Part shown: in pieces, positions 8,535-16,660 of the stretch
Position numbering within the stretch: the first letter of the stretch is position 1
Layout: every line of letters starts with the position of its first letter
Assembly: GCA_004293365.1 (NCBI GenBank)
Contig: RDYN01000028.1
Span: 1 to 60,825, forward strand
Length of the DNA: 60,825 bases
Reading direction: 5' to 3'
From: Oscillatoriales cyanobacterium
GTDB lineage: Bacteria; Cyanobacteriota; Cyanobacteriia; Cyanobacteriales; Microcoleaceae
Made by a program: the position numbers and the translations under genes
The notes under the pieces: model-generated
Told to the model about the DNA's origin: nothing
Seen by the model: only the letters and a program-made list of their open reading frames with translations
The model's database searches: none

Positions 8535-9231
8535 TTTTACTTGATTCCTGAAAAACTACAAAGTTACGATCGCCATTATGAAAAATATGAGTATCAAAAT
8601 TAATTGAAAGCACAAATCTTTCGTAATCACATTCCCTGACTTTTTTAAGCCACAATTTTTGATTTGCATCCCAATTAAAACCAGCCTCTTTTGCTAGATT
8701 GCGATTGTCGTAGCTGACAATTGCTTTTAGTTCTAAAGTTGGCGATTGCGATCGTACAATCGCTTCTTCTAATCTGGTTTCAAAATCTGGGCAACGATTG
8801 AAACATTCGACTAATAACCTCACATCATCACCAGCTCGGTGTGCTGTACCAATTCCAATTCCCAACCATAAAGCTAGTTCAACTAGGGTAAAACGCTCTT
8901 TGTGGTAGCCCCAGTCGAAATCCTTCATCGCGCAAATCCACGGCAGATTTACTTCCCAATAATTTCCATCGAATTCAGCATTAAATGCAACAGCATAATT
9001 CGATCGAATTGCTAGTCTGTTAAAACCGTCGGGATTTCGATTACCTAATGCCGAAAGTTCTGGCGAAATTCCATTAATTAATTGTGCTGCATTTTTAGCG
9101 ATTGGCAACAATGTTGAAAGTGAGGCAATCGCACCTTTGGGATTTACGGAATACAAAGTCGCAGCCATTTCGCAGACTTCAGAATCTTCGCTCAATCCAG
9201 TTGTTTCAGTGTCAACTATCAGTAGTTTCAT
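8527..9231 (-). CDS. DnaQ-like 3'-5' exonuclease (DEDD)
   Basis: I take ATG 9231, giving MKLLIVDTETTGLSED, which places the DxE exo I motif at residues 7-9. Exo II is AFNAEFD and exo III is HRAGDDVRLL (DEDDh type, His-Ala replaced by H-x-x-x-D spacing). The C-terminal 80 residues contain KEAGFNWDANQKLWLKKV, a small module often attached to such nucleases in phages. It probably proofreads or processes DNA during element replication. It overlaps the genes on both sides by a few bases (operon). Confidence 0.85.
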   Translation of the reverse strand: MKLLIVDTETTGLSEDSEVCEMAATLYSVNPKGAIASLSTLLPIAKNAAQLINGISPELSALGNRNPDGFNRLAIRSNYAVAFNAEFDGNYWEVNLPWICAMKDFDWGYHKERFTLVELALWLGIGIGTAHRAGDDVRLLVECFNRCPDFETRLEEAIVRSQSPTLELKAIVSYDNRNLAKEAGFNWDANQKLWLKKVRECDYERFVLSINFDTHIFHNGDRNFVVFQESSKND

Positions 9232-9979
9232 TTGCCTGTAATCTCCCAATTTTCTTTTTGAGTGATTTGATTTCGCAATTTATTTGATCGCGAGACTCTT
9301 CTAATTCCCGGAGTTTTGCTTCCAATCGAATTATTTCATCGCTGTACGTTTTCCCGCAGCATTCGACGCACAAGCCACCAGTTAGCAAGCCAAACCTGCG
9401 CTTGCCGTCTTTATGAAAGTTAGTTTTACACCAACCTTCTCTTGCAAATTCCTTGAGCCGGTACAAATTTGGTTTACCACCGCAAGATTTTTGCTTTTCA
9501 ATTACTCTGGTTTTTGCCAACTTTTCAAGGTTTGTGTAAATCCAGTCGTACTTGAAATTGGGAAACTTTTCCCAAATCTCTAATGCAGTAGCGAATTCAC
9601 TTGTAAGAGATGCTAGCAATTGATTTTCGATCGATACTGCAACTAAGCCAGCACCTTTTTTCTGTAGCTGGGCAAATACGACTTTCACTTTATCCAAAGT
9701 CCAACCGCAGCGATCGGCAGCAGCGGAGCGCCAGTGACACCCAATGCCTTCTGATTGCAGCAATGCAAAAACGGATGCTAGCTTTGTTTCTTCTTCGCTC
9801 CATTCGACAGATTTACTGGCAGTCTTTTTACCCAAATCAGAAATATCTGTGTCTTCAGGTACAGTGATTTTTGGATAAATCCTTGCACAATCAGCACACA
9901 TCCCGTTCTGCAATTCTCTGAATTTTGCAGTGCCAGTCCTTTTGATACAGGAATTGCAATATCCTGTTGTTCTTTTCAT
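9212..9979 (-). CDS. Double zinc-finger, winged-helix-like protein
   Basis: 255 aa. There is a Cys4 finger at the N-terminus (CNSCIKR...CADC), a helical middle part resembling a winged helix (residues about 55-165), a second Cys set (CGGK..C..CVECCGK) and a C-terminal coiled coil of about 35 residues. I do not recognise the family; a DNA-binding accessory factor is plausible. The ATG overlaps the stop of the broken RHH gene (ATGA). Confidence 0.6.
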   Translation of the reverse strand: MKRTTGYCNSCIKRTGTAKFRELQNGMCADCARIYPKITVPEDTDISDLGKKTASKSVEWSEEETKLASVFALLQSEGIGCHWRSAAADRCGWTLDKVKVVFAQLQKKGAGLVAVSIENQLLASLTSEFATALEIWEKFPNFKYDWIYTNLEKLAKTRVIEKQKSCGGKPNLYRLKEFAREGWCKTNFHKDGKRRFGLLTGGLCVECCGKTYSDEIIRLEAKLRELEESRDQINCEIKSLKKKIGRLQANETTDS

Positions 9980-10166
9980 TTTTTTGGATTCTCAACTAAA
10001 TCGAACATTTTTTTTAACGCTTCCTCGATTACCTCAGATGCAGGTTTTCTCGTTTTGCAGCAAAAATACGTAATTGCGTGTCGATTTCTCTCGCATTATT
10101 GACTTTCTCAGTTTGCTCATTTCGTTTCTGGTCATTTTTGATACTCCGTACTGGATTTTTTGTCAT
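9976..10166 (-). pseudogene. Ribbon-helix-helix regulator, frameshifted
   Basis: From ATG 10166 the frame reads MTKNPVRSIKNDQKRN and REIDTQLRIFAAK; a -1 shift at the AAAA run near 10050 continues as TRKPASEVIEEALKKMFDL to a TGA overlapping the next ATG. The joined product (about 63 aa) has the RHH pattern (beta strand DTQLRIF, helix, turn, helix SEVIEEALKKM). Length is one base short of whole codons. It may be a dead gene, a programmed frameshift or a sequence error. Confidence 0.5.
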
Positions 10167-10245
10167 GGTTTTGAACGAGTTGCAGCAATTCGGCGATCGG
10201 AATCCGCTTGGTTTTCCCGCGCTTGAATGTGCAGGAAAACTGCAC
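10132..10245 (-). CDS. Possible small basic protein
   Basis: A GTG-initiated frame of 37 codons with KRGKTKRIPIAELLQLVQN. It overlaps the RHH start and sits at the head of the leftward operon. The residues look protein-like but I see no clear RBS and no family. Confidence 0.25.
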   Translation of the reverse strand: MQFSCTFKRGKTKRIPIAELLQLVQNHDKKSSTEYQK

Positions 10246-10249
10246 CTAT

Positions 10250-10430
10250 ACAGAAAACTAAGGGCTGCGACGGCGGTTTTGCGTTCGGGATTCCGATTTT
10301 GGGTGATTTTGCTGAGAAGGCTGCGAGAATGGTGTTGGCGATCGAGTTCGAGGCTCAGTTCGACCTCGATCGCTGATTGTTTAGCTAATTTACGAATTGC
10401 GTATTGCGCTAACCGTAATTCTATTATATT
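10250..10430. promoter_or_regulatory. Divergent control region between repressor and replication operon
   Basis: Spacer between the leftward replication genes and the rightward HTH repressor. It holds TTGCGTATTGCG at 10397-10408 and a TATTATATTATGG -10-like stretch just before the repressor start. The same dodecamer recurs at 10737-10748 after the repressor gene, so it is a candidate operator. Confidence 0.5.
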
Positions 10431-10676
10431 ATGGTAATAGTCGAAAAAAAACAACAGGGAGCCTTAAGTCCCGTGGATCTTCGTAAAAAATTGGGTTTAA
10501 CCCAAAAGCAGGTAGCGGAGCTTTTGGGCATTCGTGAAGCAACTCTTAGTAACTGGGAAACTGGTAAGGTTCCCCATATTCCACCTTCTAAAATCAAACG
10601 GATGATGGAGGTATATCAATGTGACATAGATATACTCATAGACGCTTTTGAGGGTAACAGGGTAGTTTCTCGCTAG
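10431..10676 (+). CDS. XRE/Cro-family HTH repressor
   Basis: 81 aa. The HTH is at residues about 16-45 (LRKKLGLTQKQVAELLGI, then REATLSNWETGK). Single-domain Cro/CI-type protein. Its position, divergent from the replication-recombination operon, suggests it controls the switch between integrated and replicating states. Confidence 0.85.
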   Translation: MVIVEKKQQGALSPVDLRKKLGLTQKQVAELLGIREATLSNWETGKVPHIPPSKIKRMMEVYQCDIDILIDAFEGNRVVSR

Positions 10677-10790
10677 TCGTTATTGGTAGGTTGACGTAAA
10701 TCCAACCTACGGTTACATTTAATTAAAACTTACGCTTTGCGTATTGCGTAATTAGCAATAAGGCGCTATCTTAATTTCATAACCAAAAAC

Positions 10791-10849
10791 CACAGCCCAA
10801 AACCCTGAGAACTAGCAGCCTCAGTAATCAACGATCTGCTAGGGCTGTG
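10791..10849 (+). promoter_or_regulatory. Long hairpin before the GIY-YIG gene
   Basis: CACAGCCC pairs with GGGCTGTG and, inside, CTAGCAG with CTGCTAG. There is no T-run, so it looks like a structured leader or a protein site rather than a terminator. Confidence 0.4.
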
Positions 10850-10886
10850 ATGTTGGCGAGTGTCGTTCAAGAATCGAGCTTTTTTC

Positions 10887-11426
10887 ATGACCAAACACAA
10901 CACTGCTTCATCAGGAAGTGCAGAATTTTTTTGTCAAAATTCGCAAATAGTAGACTTTCTGAGACTTCCATCAGTACCGTTTAACAATCGAGCTTCTTTG
11001 CCTAACGAATGCGGTGTCTACTTTGTTATTGACTCAAATAACGTGCTTCAGTACATAGGTTATTCTAATTCGATAAGAACTCGGTTAACGGATCGAAATC
11101 ATCGTTTGCTGTCGCTGAAGCTAAATTATCTAGGCTTCAGAGTTGCTTATTTCTTGTTGACGAACAAGACTTTAGCTCGCGCCTACGAGATTATCCTAAT
11201 CGATTTTTACAAGCCTCCTCTGAATTTAGTGCGTTATACCCGTTTGCTAAAACGCAGTTTTTTGCTTTTAGACAGCGAGTTCGATCCCGAAATCGCCTCA
11301 AAGCTGACTTTGAAAAGATTTCTAACCCTGTCTTTAGAATCTTGGGAAAGATTGGAAAATTTAGCAACCAAATTAGGTTTTGACTCTATCGAAAACTTCC
11401 TAGAGAATCTTAGCTTGAAAGACTGA
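10887..11426 (+). CDS. GIY-YIG nuclease domain with RHH-like tail
   Basis: I take ATG 10887 because it yields MTKHNTASSGSAEFFCQ, matching the N-terminus of the next gene. A GIY-YIG core follows (CGVYFVI at about 42, YIGYS at about 57, AYEIILIDFYKPPLN further on). The last 45 residues (LTLSLESWERLENLATKLG, then FDSIENFLENL) look like a ribbon-helix-helix module shared with the next protein. It could be a homing-type nuclease or a regulator with a degenerate nuclease domain. Confidence 0.7.
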   Translation: MTKHNTASSGSAEFFCQNSQIVDFLRLPSVPFNNRASLPNECGVYFVIDSNNVLQYIGYSNSIRTRLTDRNHRLLSLKLNYLGFRVAYFLLTNKTLARAYEIILIDFYKPPLNLVRYTRLLKRSFLLLDSEFDPEIASKLTLKRFLTLSLESWERLENLATKLGFDSIENFLENLSLKD

Positions 11427-11604
11427 ACATCGGCTACTCCTAACACAGTTCTGGACTTTCACCCAATGCCCACAAGAAGACAACTAACGGGCTCTAGATA
11501 CGCAGTACAAACTTCTACCAAAAAAACGGGTTAACAGATTTGTTTGACGTTATTGTCGCAAAAACCCGGTTTTTAATTACTGTCAACAGTCAACATTTTT
11601 AAAG

Positions 11605-11862
11605 ATGGTCAAACACAACATTGCTTCATCAGAAAGTGCAGAACTTTCTTGTCAAAAAATTGCTGCAAGTGCAGAAAAATTGAGACACAGAAAGGTTACA
11701 CGATCGATCAATTTAGACGTCGTTCTTTGGATAGAACTGAAATATATCGCCCTCGACAGCGGTTACGGAACAATTGAGATTTTCTTGAAGGAAATGGCGT
11801 TGGATTCGCTGGGTGCAGTTGAGGAAGCAAGAACCGGAAATTACGCTCTTACCAGGAACTAA
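11605..11862 (+). CDS. RHH-like paralogue lacking the GIY-YIG domain
   Basis: 85 aa. Head (VKHNIASSESAELSCQ) and tail (SINLDVVLWIELKYIALDSG, YGTIEIFLKEM) resemble the ends of the preceding protein, with the nuclease core missing. It ends 2 bp before the KfrA-like gene, so they are co-transcribed. Probably DNA binding. Confidence 0.6.
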   Translation: MVKHNIASSESAELSCQKIAASAEKLRHRKVTRSINLDVVLWIELKYIALDSGYGTIEIFLKEMALDSLGAVEEARTGNYALTRN

Positions 11863-11864
11863 AA

Positions 11865-12935
11865 ATGGCTAAACTACCGACAACGTTTCAGACCTTGGAT
11901 TTGACAGGATTTGAGTTCGATCGCGCCTACCAATATGCAGGCATCACCCGCTCCATGGTAGATTTTGCTTGCGCTGTACTTCAGAAAAACCGAATTGGGA
12001 TTGCAGTTCGCAGTGTTAACGCAGCCCTCAAGGAAATCTACGGCATCGGAGGCAGTACGGATATTATCTGCAAGCTGCTGAAAGAGTGGCGGGCTGACAA
12101 TCTGTCGTCGGTGAAGGCTCGATCGGAGAAGGATTTGGCATCAGCATTAATCGAAACTGCTGATGACGGTTTGCTGGAAGAAGGCGATATTCCTGAAGAA
12201 TATCTGGCAGTTTCTCGGCAAATGGCGATCGCTGGCTATCGGCTGGCTTATCAAAAAGCTGATACTAGCGTGTCGGGCGATCGCATGAAATCTCTGGCTA
12301 CTGAAAATGAAATCATGCGCCAGCAGCTCAAGGATTTTCCTCAATTGCAGATGGAAATAGGGTTCTATAAGTCAGAATACGATCGGCAACGATCGGAACT
12401 TAAAGAAGCTTACATGAATCTGAACAAACAGCAGCTAGCAGATTCTGAACAGTTTCGAGGGCAGCTAGATTTGCTGCAAGCAGAGCGCAACGAATTAGAA
12501 GCTAAATTGGCAATTTCTGAAAAGCGTTTGGCGGAAGTTGCTGTCAATGAAGCTGCGTCGCGCGATCGACTGAATGAAATTGCCAGAATCAACGGACAAC
12601 TTGAAGCGCGAGAGCGGGAGATATCATCGCTGCACTCTCAGGCTCAGAACCTGCAAGCTGCTGTGGGTGAGAAGCAAGTTGTCGAAGCTCAATTGGAACA
12701 GGTTCGATCGCAACTAAAGTCTGCCAATGAAACCATTACTCGTTTGCAAACCCAACAAAAATCTACGGGGTCTTTAGAGGTTGATGTTGACGTGAGTTCT
12801 ATCATGCTGGAAAACGAAACGCTCCAAGGCGACTTGAACGAAGCCACAAAAGAGATCGAGGAATTGAAAGCTAAACTTGCGGAATTTGAAGAGTTTCAAA
12901 CTAAAGGCAAAAAGAAAGCTACTGCTTCGCTTTAA
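11865..12935 (+). CDS. KfrA-like DNA-binding coiled-coil protein
   Basis: 356 aa. Residues about 20-75 (ACAVLQKNRIGIAVRSVNAA ... IICKLLKEWRADN) match the N-terminal DNA-binding domain of plasmid KfrA proteins; residues about 135-350 form a continuous Gln/Glu-rich coiled coil. KfrA proteins regulate themselves and contribute to plasmid partition or nucleoid-like structure. Its presence argues for a plasmid-like replicating phase. The gene's end contains the GCTTCGCTTT motif found before many element genes. Confidence 0.7.
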   Translation: MAKLPTTFQTLDLTGFEFDRAYQYAGITRSMVDFACAVLQKNRIGIAVRSVNAALKEIYGIGGSTDIICKLLKEWRADNLSSVKARSEKDLASALIETADDGLLEEGDIPEEYLAVSRQMAIAGYRLAYQKADTSVSGDRMKSLATENEIMRQQLKDFPQLQMEIGFYKSEYDRQRSELKEAYMNLNKQQLADSEQFRGQLDLLQAERNELEAKLAISEKRLAEVAVNEAASRDRLNEIARINGQLEAREREISSLHSQAQNLQAAVGEKQVVEAQLEQVRSQLKSANETITRLQTQQKSTGSLEVDVDVSSIMLENETLQGDLNEATKEIEELKAKLAEFEEFQTKGKKKATASL

Positions 12936-12962
12936 AGTAGAGACCATTCCACCCAGAATTTT

Positions 12963-13301
12963 ATGAAACTCAATCAAACTAAGCAATGCAAAACTTGTCC
13001 GTGGAAAATATCAACAACAGTGACTGATATTCCCAATTACAGCCTTGAACAACATATAAACTTGAGTAACACGATCGCCGATGATACTGGCAATCTGTGT
13101 GGAATCAACCGACCACTTGTGGTTATGGGTTGTCATCATTCAACGGTCGGCAAAGAGTACGAGTGCATCGGTTGGCTGCACAACCAGCTAGGCAACGGCA
13201 ACAACATTCCGCTTCGGCTGCGAATGATGTGCTGCGAAAATGCCAACGAGATTGAAATTGACGGCAAGCAGAAACACAGTTTCTCTGATACTTTCCAGTA
13301 A
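12963..13301 (+). CDS. DUF6283 family Cys-rich protein
   Basis: 112 aa with CKTCPWK at residues 9-15 and later CHHS, CIGWL and paired Cys. This is the pattern of DUF6283, small proteins common in phages and plasmids, probably metal binding. Function unknown. It has a distant relative at 20046 (CKTCPF). The GCTTCGCTTT motif lies 40 nt before the start. Confidence 0.65.
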   Translation: MKLNQTKQCKTCPWKISTTVTDIPNYSLEQHINLSNTIADDTGNLCGINRPLVVMGCHHSTVGKEYECIGWLHNQLGNGNNIPLRLRMMCCENANEIEIDGKQKHSFSDTFQ

Positions 13302-13322
13302 CAAGAAACAAAAACAAGAAAC

Positions 13323-13403
13323 GTAACTCAGTAACAAAAACGAACAGCGTTACTGAGTTACTAAACAAATCAATTACTAACCAGATCAATTACTAACCAG
13401 ATC
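13323..13403 (+). promoter_or_regulatory. Inverted repeat and direct repeats before the Ycf46-like gene
   Basis: A perfect 13-bp inverted repeat (GTAACTCAGTAAC at 13323-13335, complement at 13349-13361) is followed by two copies of ATCAATTACTAACCAG ending at the start codon. Candidate attenuator plus operator. Confidence 0.5.
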
Positions 13404-13405
13404 CA

Positions 13406-14941
13406 ATGCTAGAAGAAATTAACCTGATGTTATCGGCGAGATTCCCGCTGCTGTGGGTAGTATCGCCGGAGGAAGAAACCGCAGAAGAGACGCTATGTGC
13501 AGCAGCGATCGCCAAAAAAGCTCAAATCTATTTTTGGGATTTTGCCAGAGGCTGGAATGACTCGAATACTGCTAAGGGAAATCCGATGCAAGCCCTGGAA
13601 CGAGTCATCAAAGCAGCGCCGGAAACAGCAGCAATTTTTGTAATGAAAGATATCGTGACTCTGATTGCACCGGGGAGTAACGGTCAAATTGCTGCTAACC
13701 AGTTGCCCATTGTTCGCGAGATTAAGAATTTGGCAAGAGAGGTTAGTCGCGATCGGCGAACGTTAGTAATTCTCTCAGACCAACTGCGTCTGCCAGTGGA
13801 ACTGCGGGAAGAAACGACGGTTGTGGATTTTTCTTTGCCTACCATCGAGGAGATTTCGGAATTGGTCGATCGGCTGGTTGGAGCTAAAATCAAGTTGGTT
13901 GGTGAATCACGGGAACATTTGCTGAAAGCTTGTCAGGGATTGAGTCGGTGTCGCATTTCGCGGGTACTAGCGAAGTGTTTAGCACGTTCTGGGAAAGTGG
14001 ATGAAACGAGCATCGATGCTGTCATCGAGGAGAAAAAACAAACGATAAGAGAGACTGGGATTCTTGAATTTATCCCAGCCCAAGTCGGCTTAGAATCTGT
14101 CGGCGGTTTGGAGAATCTCAAACAGTGGGTAAAAATGCGATCGCACAATTTTAGCGACAAAGCCCGCGAATACGGTTTGCCCAGCCCCAAGGGCGTATTG
14201 CTGGCAGGCATTCAGGGAACGGGTAAAAGTTTATCGGCTAAAACTATTGCTGCGGAGTGGAAATTGCCGTTACTGAGATTGGATGTTGGGCGGTTGTTTG
14301 GCGGTGTCGTGGGAGAGAGTGAGGGCAATGTCAGGCAAGTGATTAAATTAGCTTCGGCGATCGCACCCTGTGTTCTGTTCATTGATGAAGCAGACAAAGC
14401 ATTCGCAAATATCACTTCAGGCAACGATGGCGATTCTGGTACAAGCCAGCGAGTTTTCGGAACGCTGCTTACTTGGATGCAAGAGAAAACGGTACCGGTG
14501 TTTGTAGTGCTGACTTGCAATCGAACTGAAGTTTTACCAGCCGAATTAATTCGCAAGGGGCGAATTGATGAACTTTTTTTTGTAGGATTGCCAAGTTCGA
14601 TCGAACGCGAGCAGATTTTTAGTGTCCATTTTGAGAGATTGCGCGGGAGTGCTGTTGGTCATTTTGATATGGAAAAATTAGCTATTGCTGCCAAAGATTT
14701 TTCAGGTGCAGAAATAGAGCAAGCTATTTATGAAGCAATGCAAAATGCCTTTTCCAGGAACGAAGCATTTACGCAGGCGGATATACTGACAGCTATTCAC
14801 TATTGTGTCCCGCTAGCTAAGATTGCTCAACCGCAGATTGAAGCGCTGAAAAGTTGGGCAGTACGATCGGGCGCTAAATCAGCAAGTTTTCAAGAAATCA
14901 GCAAAAGTAAAAATGGTGCTTCGCTTTTAGTTGTTGATTAA
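13406..14941 (+). CDS. ycf46: AAA+ ATPase, Ycf46-like
   Basis: 511 aa, the usual length of Ycf46. The N-terminal half (about 1-210) is the family-specific domain; the AAA module follows, with Walker A GIQGTGKS (about 269), Walker B VLFIDEADKAF (about 321), sensor 1 VLTCNR and the Arg-finger region RKGRIDELF. In cyanobacteria and plastids Ycf46 is linked to regulation of photosynthesis. Similar ATPases occur next to DUF1257 and DUF2997 genes, and both of those are present 5 kb downstream here. Role on the element is unknown. Confidence 0.85.
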   Translation: MLEEINLMLSARFPLLWVVSPEEETAEETLCAAAIAKKAQIYFWDFARGWNDSNTAKGNPMQALERVIKAAPETAAIFVMKDIVTLIAPGSNGQIAANQLPIVREIKNLAREVSRDRRTLVILSDQLRLPVELREETTVVDFSLPTIEEISELVDRLVGAKIKLVGESREHLLKACQGLSRCRISRVLAKCLARSGKVDETSIDAVIEEKKQTIRETGILEFIPAQVGLESVGGLENLKQWVKMRSHNFSDKAREYGLPSPKGVLLAGIQGTGKSLSAKTIAAEWKLPLLRLDVGRLFGGVVGESEGNVRQVIKLASAIAPCVLFIDEADKAFANITSGNDGDSGTSQRVFGTLLTWMQEKTVPVFVVLTCNRTEVLPAELIRKGRIDELFFVGLPSSIEREQIFSVHFERLRGSAVGHFDMEKLAIAAKDFSGAEIEQAIYEAMQNAFSRNEAFTQADILTAIHYCVPLAKIAQPQIEALKSWAVRSGAKSASFQEISKSKNGASLLVVD

Positions 14942-14956
14942 TTTGGAAGGATTAAA

Positions 14957-15184
14957 ATGTATAAGTACGCGATTTGCTACATTTCCTACTCGATTGGTGA
15001 AGCAACAAAAAACAGTCAAATCATTTGGCTGACCGATACACCGCTCGGATGGGTAACTGAACTTGAAAAAGCTAAGATTTGGGACGATCGAGTCTCTGCC
15101 GAAGCTTTCATGAATGACGTAAAGCAATCAACACATCAAGAACAAATTCTGAACTTAGTAACCATCAATTGGTACGAACAATGA
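14957..15184 (+). CDS. Hypothetical protein
   Basis: 75 aa, starting MYKYAICYISYSIGEATKN, with an RBS (GGAAGGA) 9 nt upstream. Not recognised. Its stop overlaps the start of the Rieske-like gene as ATGA, so the two are translationally coupled. Confidence 0.6.
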   Translation: MYKYAICYISYSIGEATKNSQIIWLTDTPLGWVTELEKAKIWDDRVSAEAFMNDVKQSTHQEQILNLVTINWYEQ

Positions 15185-15687
15185 AAACACAGCACGATGA
15201 TTGTCAGATTGGCGATACTGTCCTAGTTGAATGCGTTAGAACCGTACCGAAGAGCGTTGATACGCGAGGTTTGCATGAGTTAATTTGGATTCCCGTATTA
15301 CCATACAAAGCTCACACAGATGAGGATTTGGGATTTGAGCCTGCACATTTCCACTACGATTTCAGGTTTTGGAGCAATCGCTTGGTGGACGTATTTTTTG
15401 AACAATACGACCGAAAAACGCAAAATTGGGGCAGTTATGTTTGTTTGGAAAGTGATGTCAAACATCGAAGAACATCACCAATGATTTGCCTGCGAGAAAC
15501 CCCAATTTTGTCTGAGGCTTATAGTTTTCAAGCAATTCTCGAAGAAAAGTACAAAAACTGCAAGTTAGTTAATGGGATTTGCCCTCACAAAGGCTTTAAC
15601 GTTGTATCAATCGGGGATGATAAAACTTATTGCCCCGGACACGGTTTGCATTTCGATCGCAATGGCAACGTAATTCAGAGGTACTAA
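15181..15687 (+). CDS. Rieske-like [2Fe-2S] protein
   Basis: 168 aa. Near the C-terminus are C134-P-H136 and C151-PG-H154, the C-x-H ... C-x2-H ligand set of Rieske clusters, in the context GICPHKGFNVVS and YCPGHGLHFD. The N-terminal 125 residues are unknown, with a WIPVLPYKAHTDEDLGFEPA stretch. No membrane segment. It could transfer electrons to an oxygenase or be a structural relic; a cluster is inferred from the ligands only. The stop is followed directly by the HTH gene's ATG. Confidence 0.6.
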   Translation: MKTQHDDCQIGDTVLVECVRTVPKSVDTRGLHELIWIPVLPYKAHTDEDLGFEPAHFHYDFRFWSNRLVDVFFEQYDRKTQNWGSYVCLESDVKHRRTSPMICLRETPILSEAYSFQAILEEKYKNCKLVNGICPHKGFNVVSIGDDKTYCPGHGLHFDRNGNVIQRY

Positions 15688-16080
15688 ATGCAAATTGAAA
15701 TCAAATCGCTGGGTGAGGCGATCGTCCACAAAAGATGTTTACTCGGATTTACTCAGACAAAACTTGCTAAGCAATTGGGAGTAGACAATACCTACATCTC
15801 AAAGTTAGAAAATAATCATGCTTTACCGAGCCTTGAATTAATCGATCGACTTGAAAAAGTTCTCCTTTTTGAGCATGGAACACTTTGGGAGCTTAGCGGA
15901 ATTCTTTCAGAAGAACTGCAAGAATTAGTGCAAGAAGTTTTGGCGATTGTTGGTGAAAAAAAACTGATTAATATTCTTGAAGGCGTTAAAAGGTCGAAAA
16001 GATATTTCGGTAATGCTTCGCTTTTAGTTGTTGAAGTTTTGCCAGTAGTAAGGAGAAAGTGCTATGTTTACGAGATTTGA
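15688..16080 (+). CDS. XRE-family HTH protein
   Basis: 130 aa. The HTH is at residues about 8-60 (LGFTQTKLAKQLGVDNTYIS, KLENNHALPS). The segment from about 70 to 105 is helical (dimerisation). The tail encoded over the GCTTCGCTTTT motif (NASLLVVEV) matches the tail of the Ycf46-like protein (GASLLVVD) because both genes run through the same DNA motif. Confidence 0.8.
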   Translation: MQIEIKSLGEAIVHKRCLLGFTQTKLAKQLGVDNTYISKLENNHALPSLELIDRLEKVLLFEHGTLWELSGILSEELQELVQEVLAIVGEKKLINILEGVKRSKRYFGNASLLVVEVLPVVRRKCYVYEI

Positions 16081-16225
16081 CTGGAAATTTAGAACACCAG
16101 ACGATGATATCTGGATTTTAAATGGATTCACAATTGTAGAACTGATTGAACATATCTGTGAAATTAATTGTAAAGGATATTACCTTTATGAGAGATTGAA
16201 GAGTCAAGAAATTTCTCAACACTAA
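16064..16225 (+). CDS. Small hypothetical protein
   Basis: 53 aa (MFTRFDWKFRTPDDDIW...), with a strong RBS AAGGAG at 16050 that decides the start. It overlaps the end of the HTH gene by 17 bp. Not recognised. Confidence 0.55.
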   Translation: MFTRFDWKFRTPDDDIWILNGFTIVELIEHICEINCKGYYLYERLKSQEISQH

Positions 16226-16230
16226 ACGAT

Positions 16231-16332
16231 TTGGTTTTGACTGATGCAGCTCAAACTTTATTTGAGCTGCATCGCGAACTTGATGAATTGCCAGAAGCCC
16301 CGAGAAATCCTTTTGATTTATTGGGCAATTAA
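16231..16332 (+). CDS. Possible small ORF
   Basis: A TTG-initiated frame of 33 codons (LTDAAQTLFELHRELDELPE...) between two small genes. Its composition looks protein-like and amphipathic, but there is no clear RBS. Confidence 0.3.
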   Translation: MVLTDAAQTLFELHRELDELPEAPRNPFDLLGN

Positions 16333-16357
16333 CCACATTAGGAATTAGGAGCAAGAT

Positions 16358-16564
16358 ATGATAGTTGACAAAATTAAGTTTCTGAAATACGAAGCTGATT
16401 TAAATAACTTGTTTGATCGAGCAGCTAATGCGTACCATCCAGCTTACCAGTTGCCGTCGTATACGCAAGTACAGCAACTCAAAATAGCTTTGGCGGTTTC
16501 AGACCAAAAAGAAGGATTGGAGCCTAAGAGCAACGACCCAATTTATTTGCTGGCGTATTCGTAG
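16358..16564 (+). CDS. Small hypothetical protein
   Basis: 68 aa, start preceded by AGGAGCAAGAT. Not recognised. Its end touches a palindromic GTAGCTTGCGGGCGCG repeat that also occurs near 31147 and 38569. Confidence 0.5.
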   Translation: MIVDKIKFLKYEADLNNLFDRAANAYHPAYQLPSYTQVQQLKIALAVSDQKEGLEPKSNDPIYLLAYS

Positions 16565-16660
16565 CTTGCGGGCGCGTAGCGCATCGCTAGCAAACTTTAG
16601 TCAATTAATTAGCGTTTTGGCGGGTCGCTCCCGCCTATTTTTATTTAACACGGAAGTAAA

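Noticed and set aside
10078..10437. Rightward 119-codon frame antisense to the replication operon head
   Set aside because: No RBS, aromatic- and Arg-rich composition typical of a shadow; the opposite strand carries the RHH remnant.
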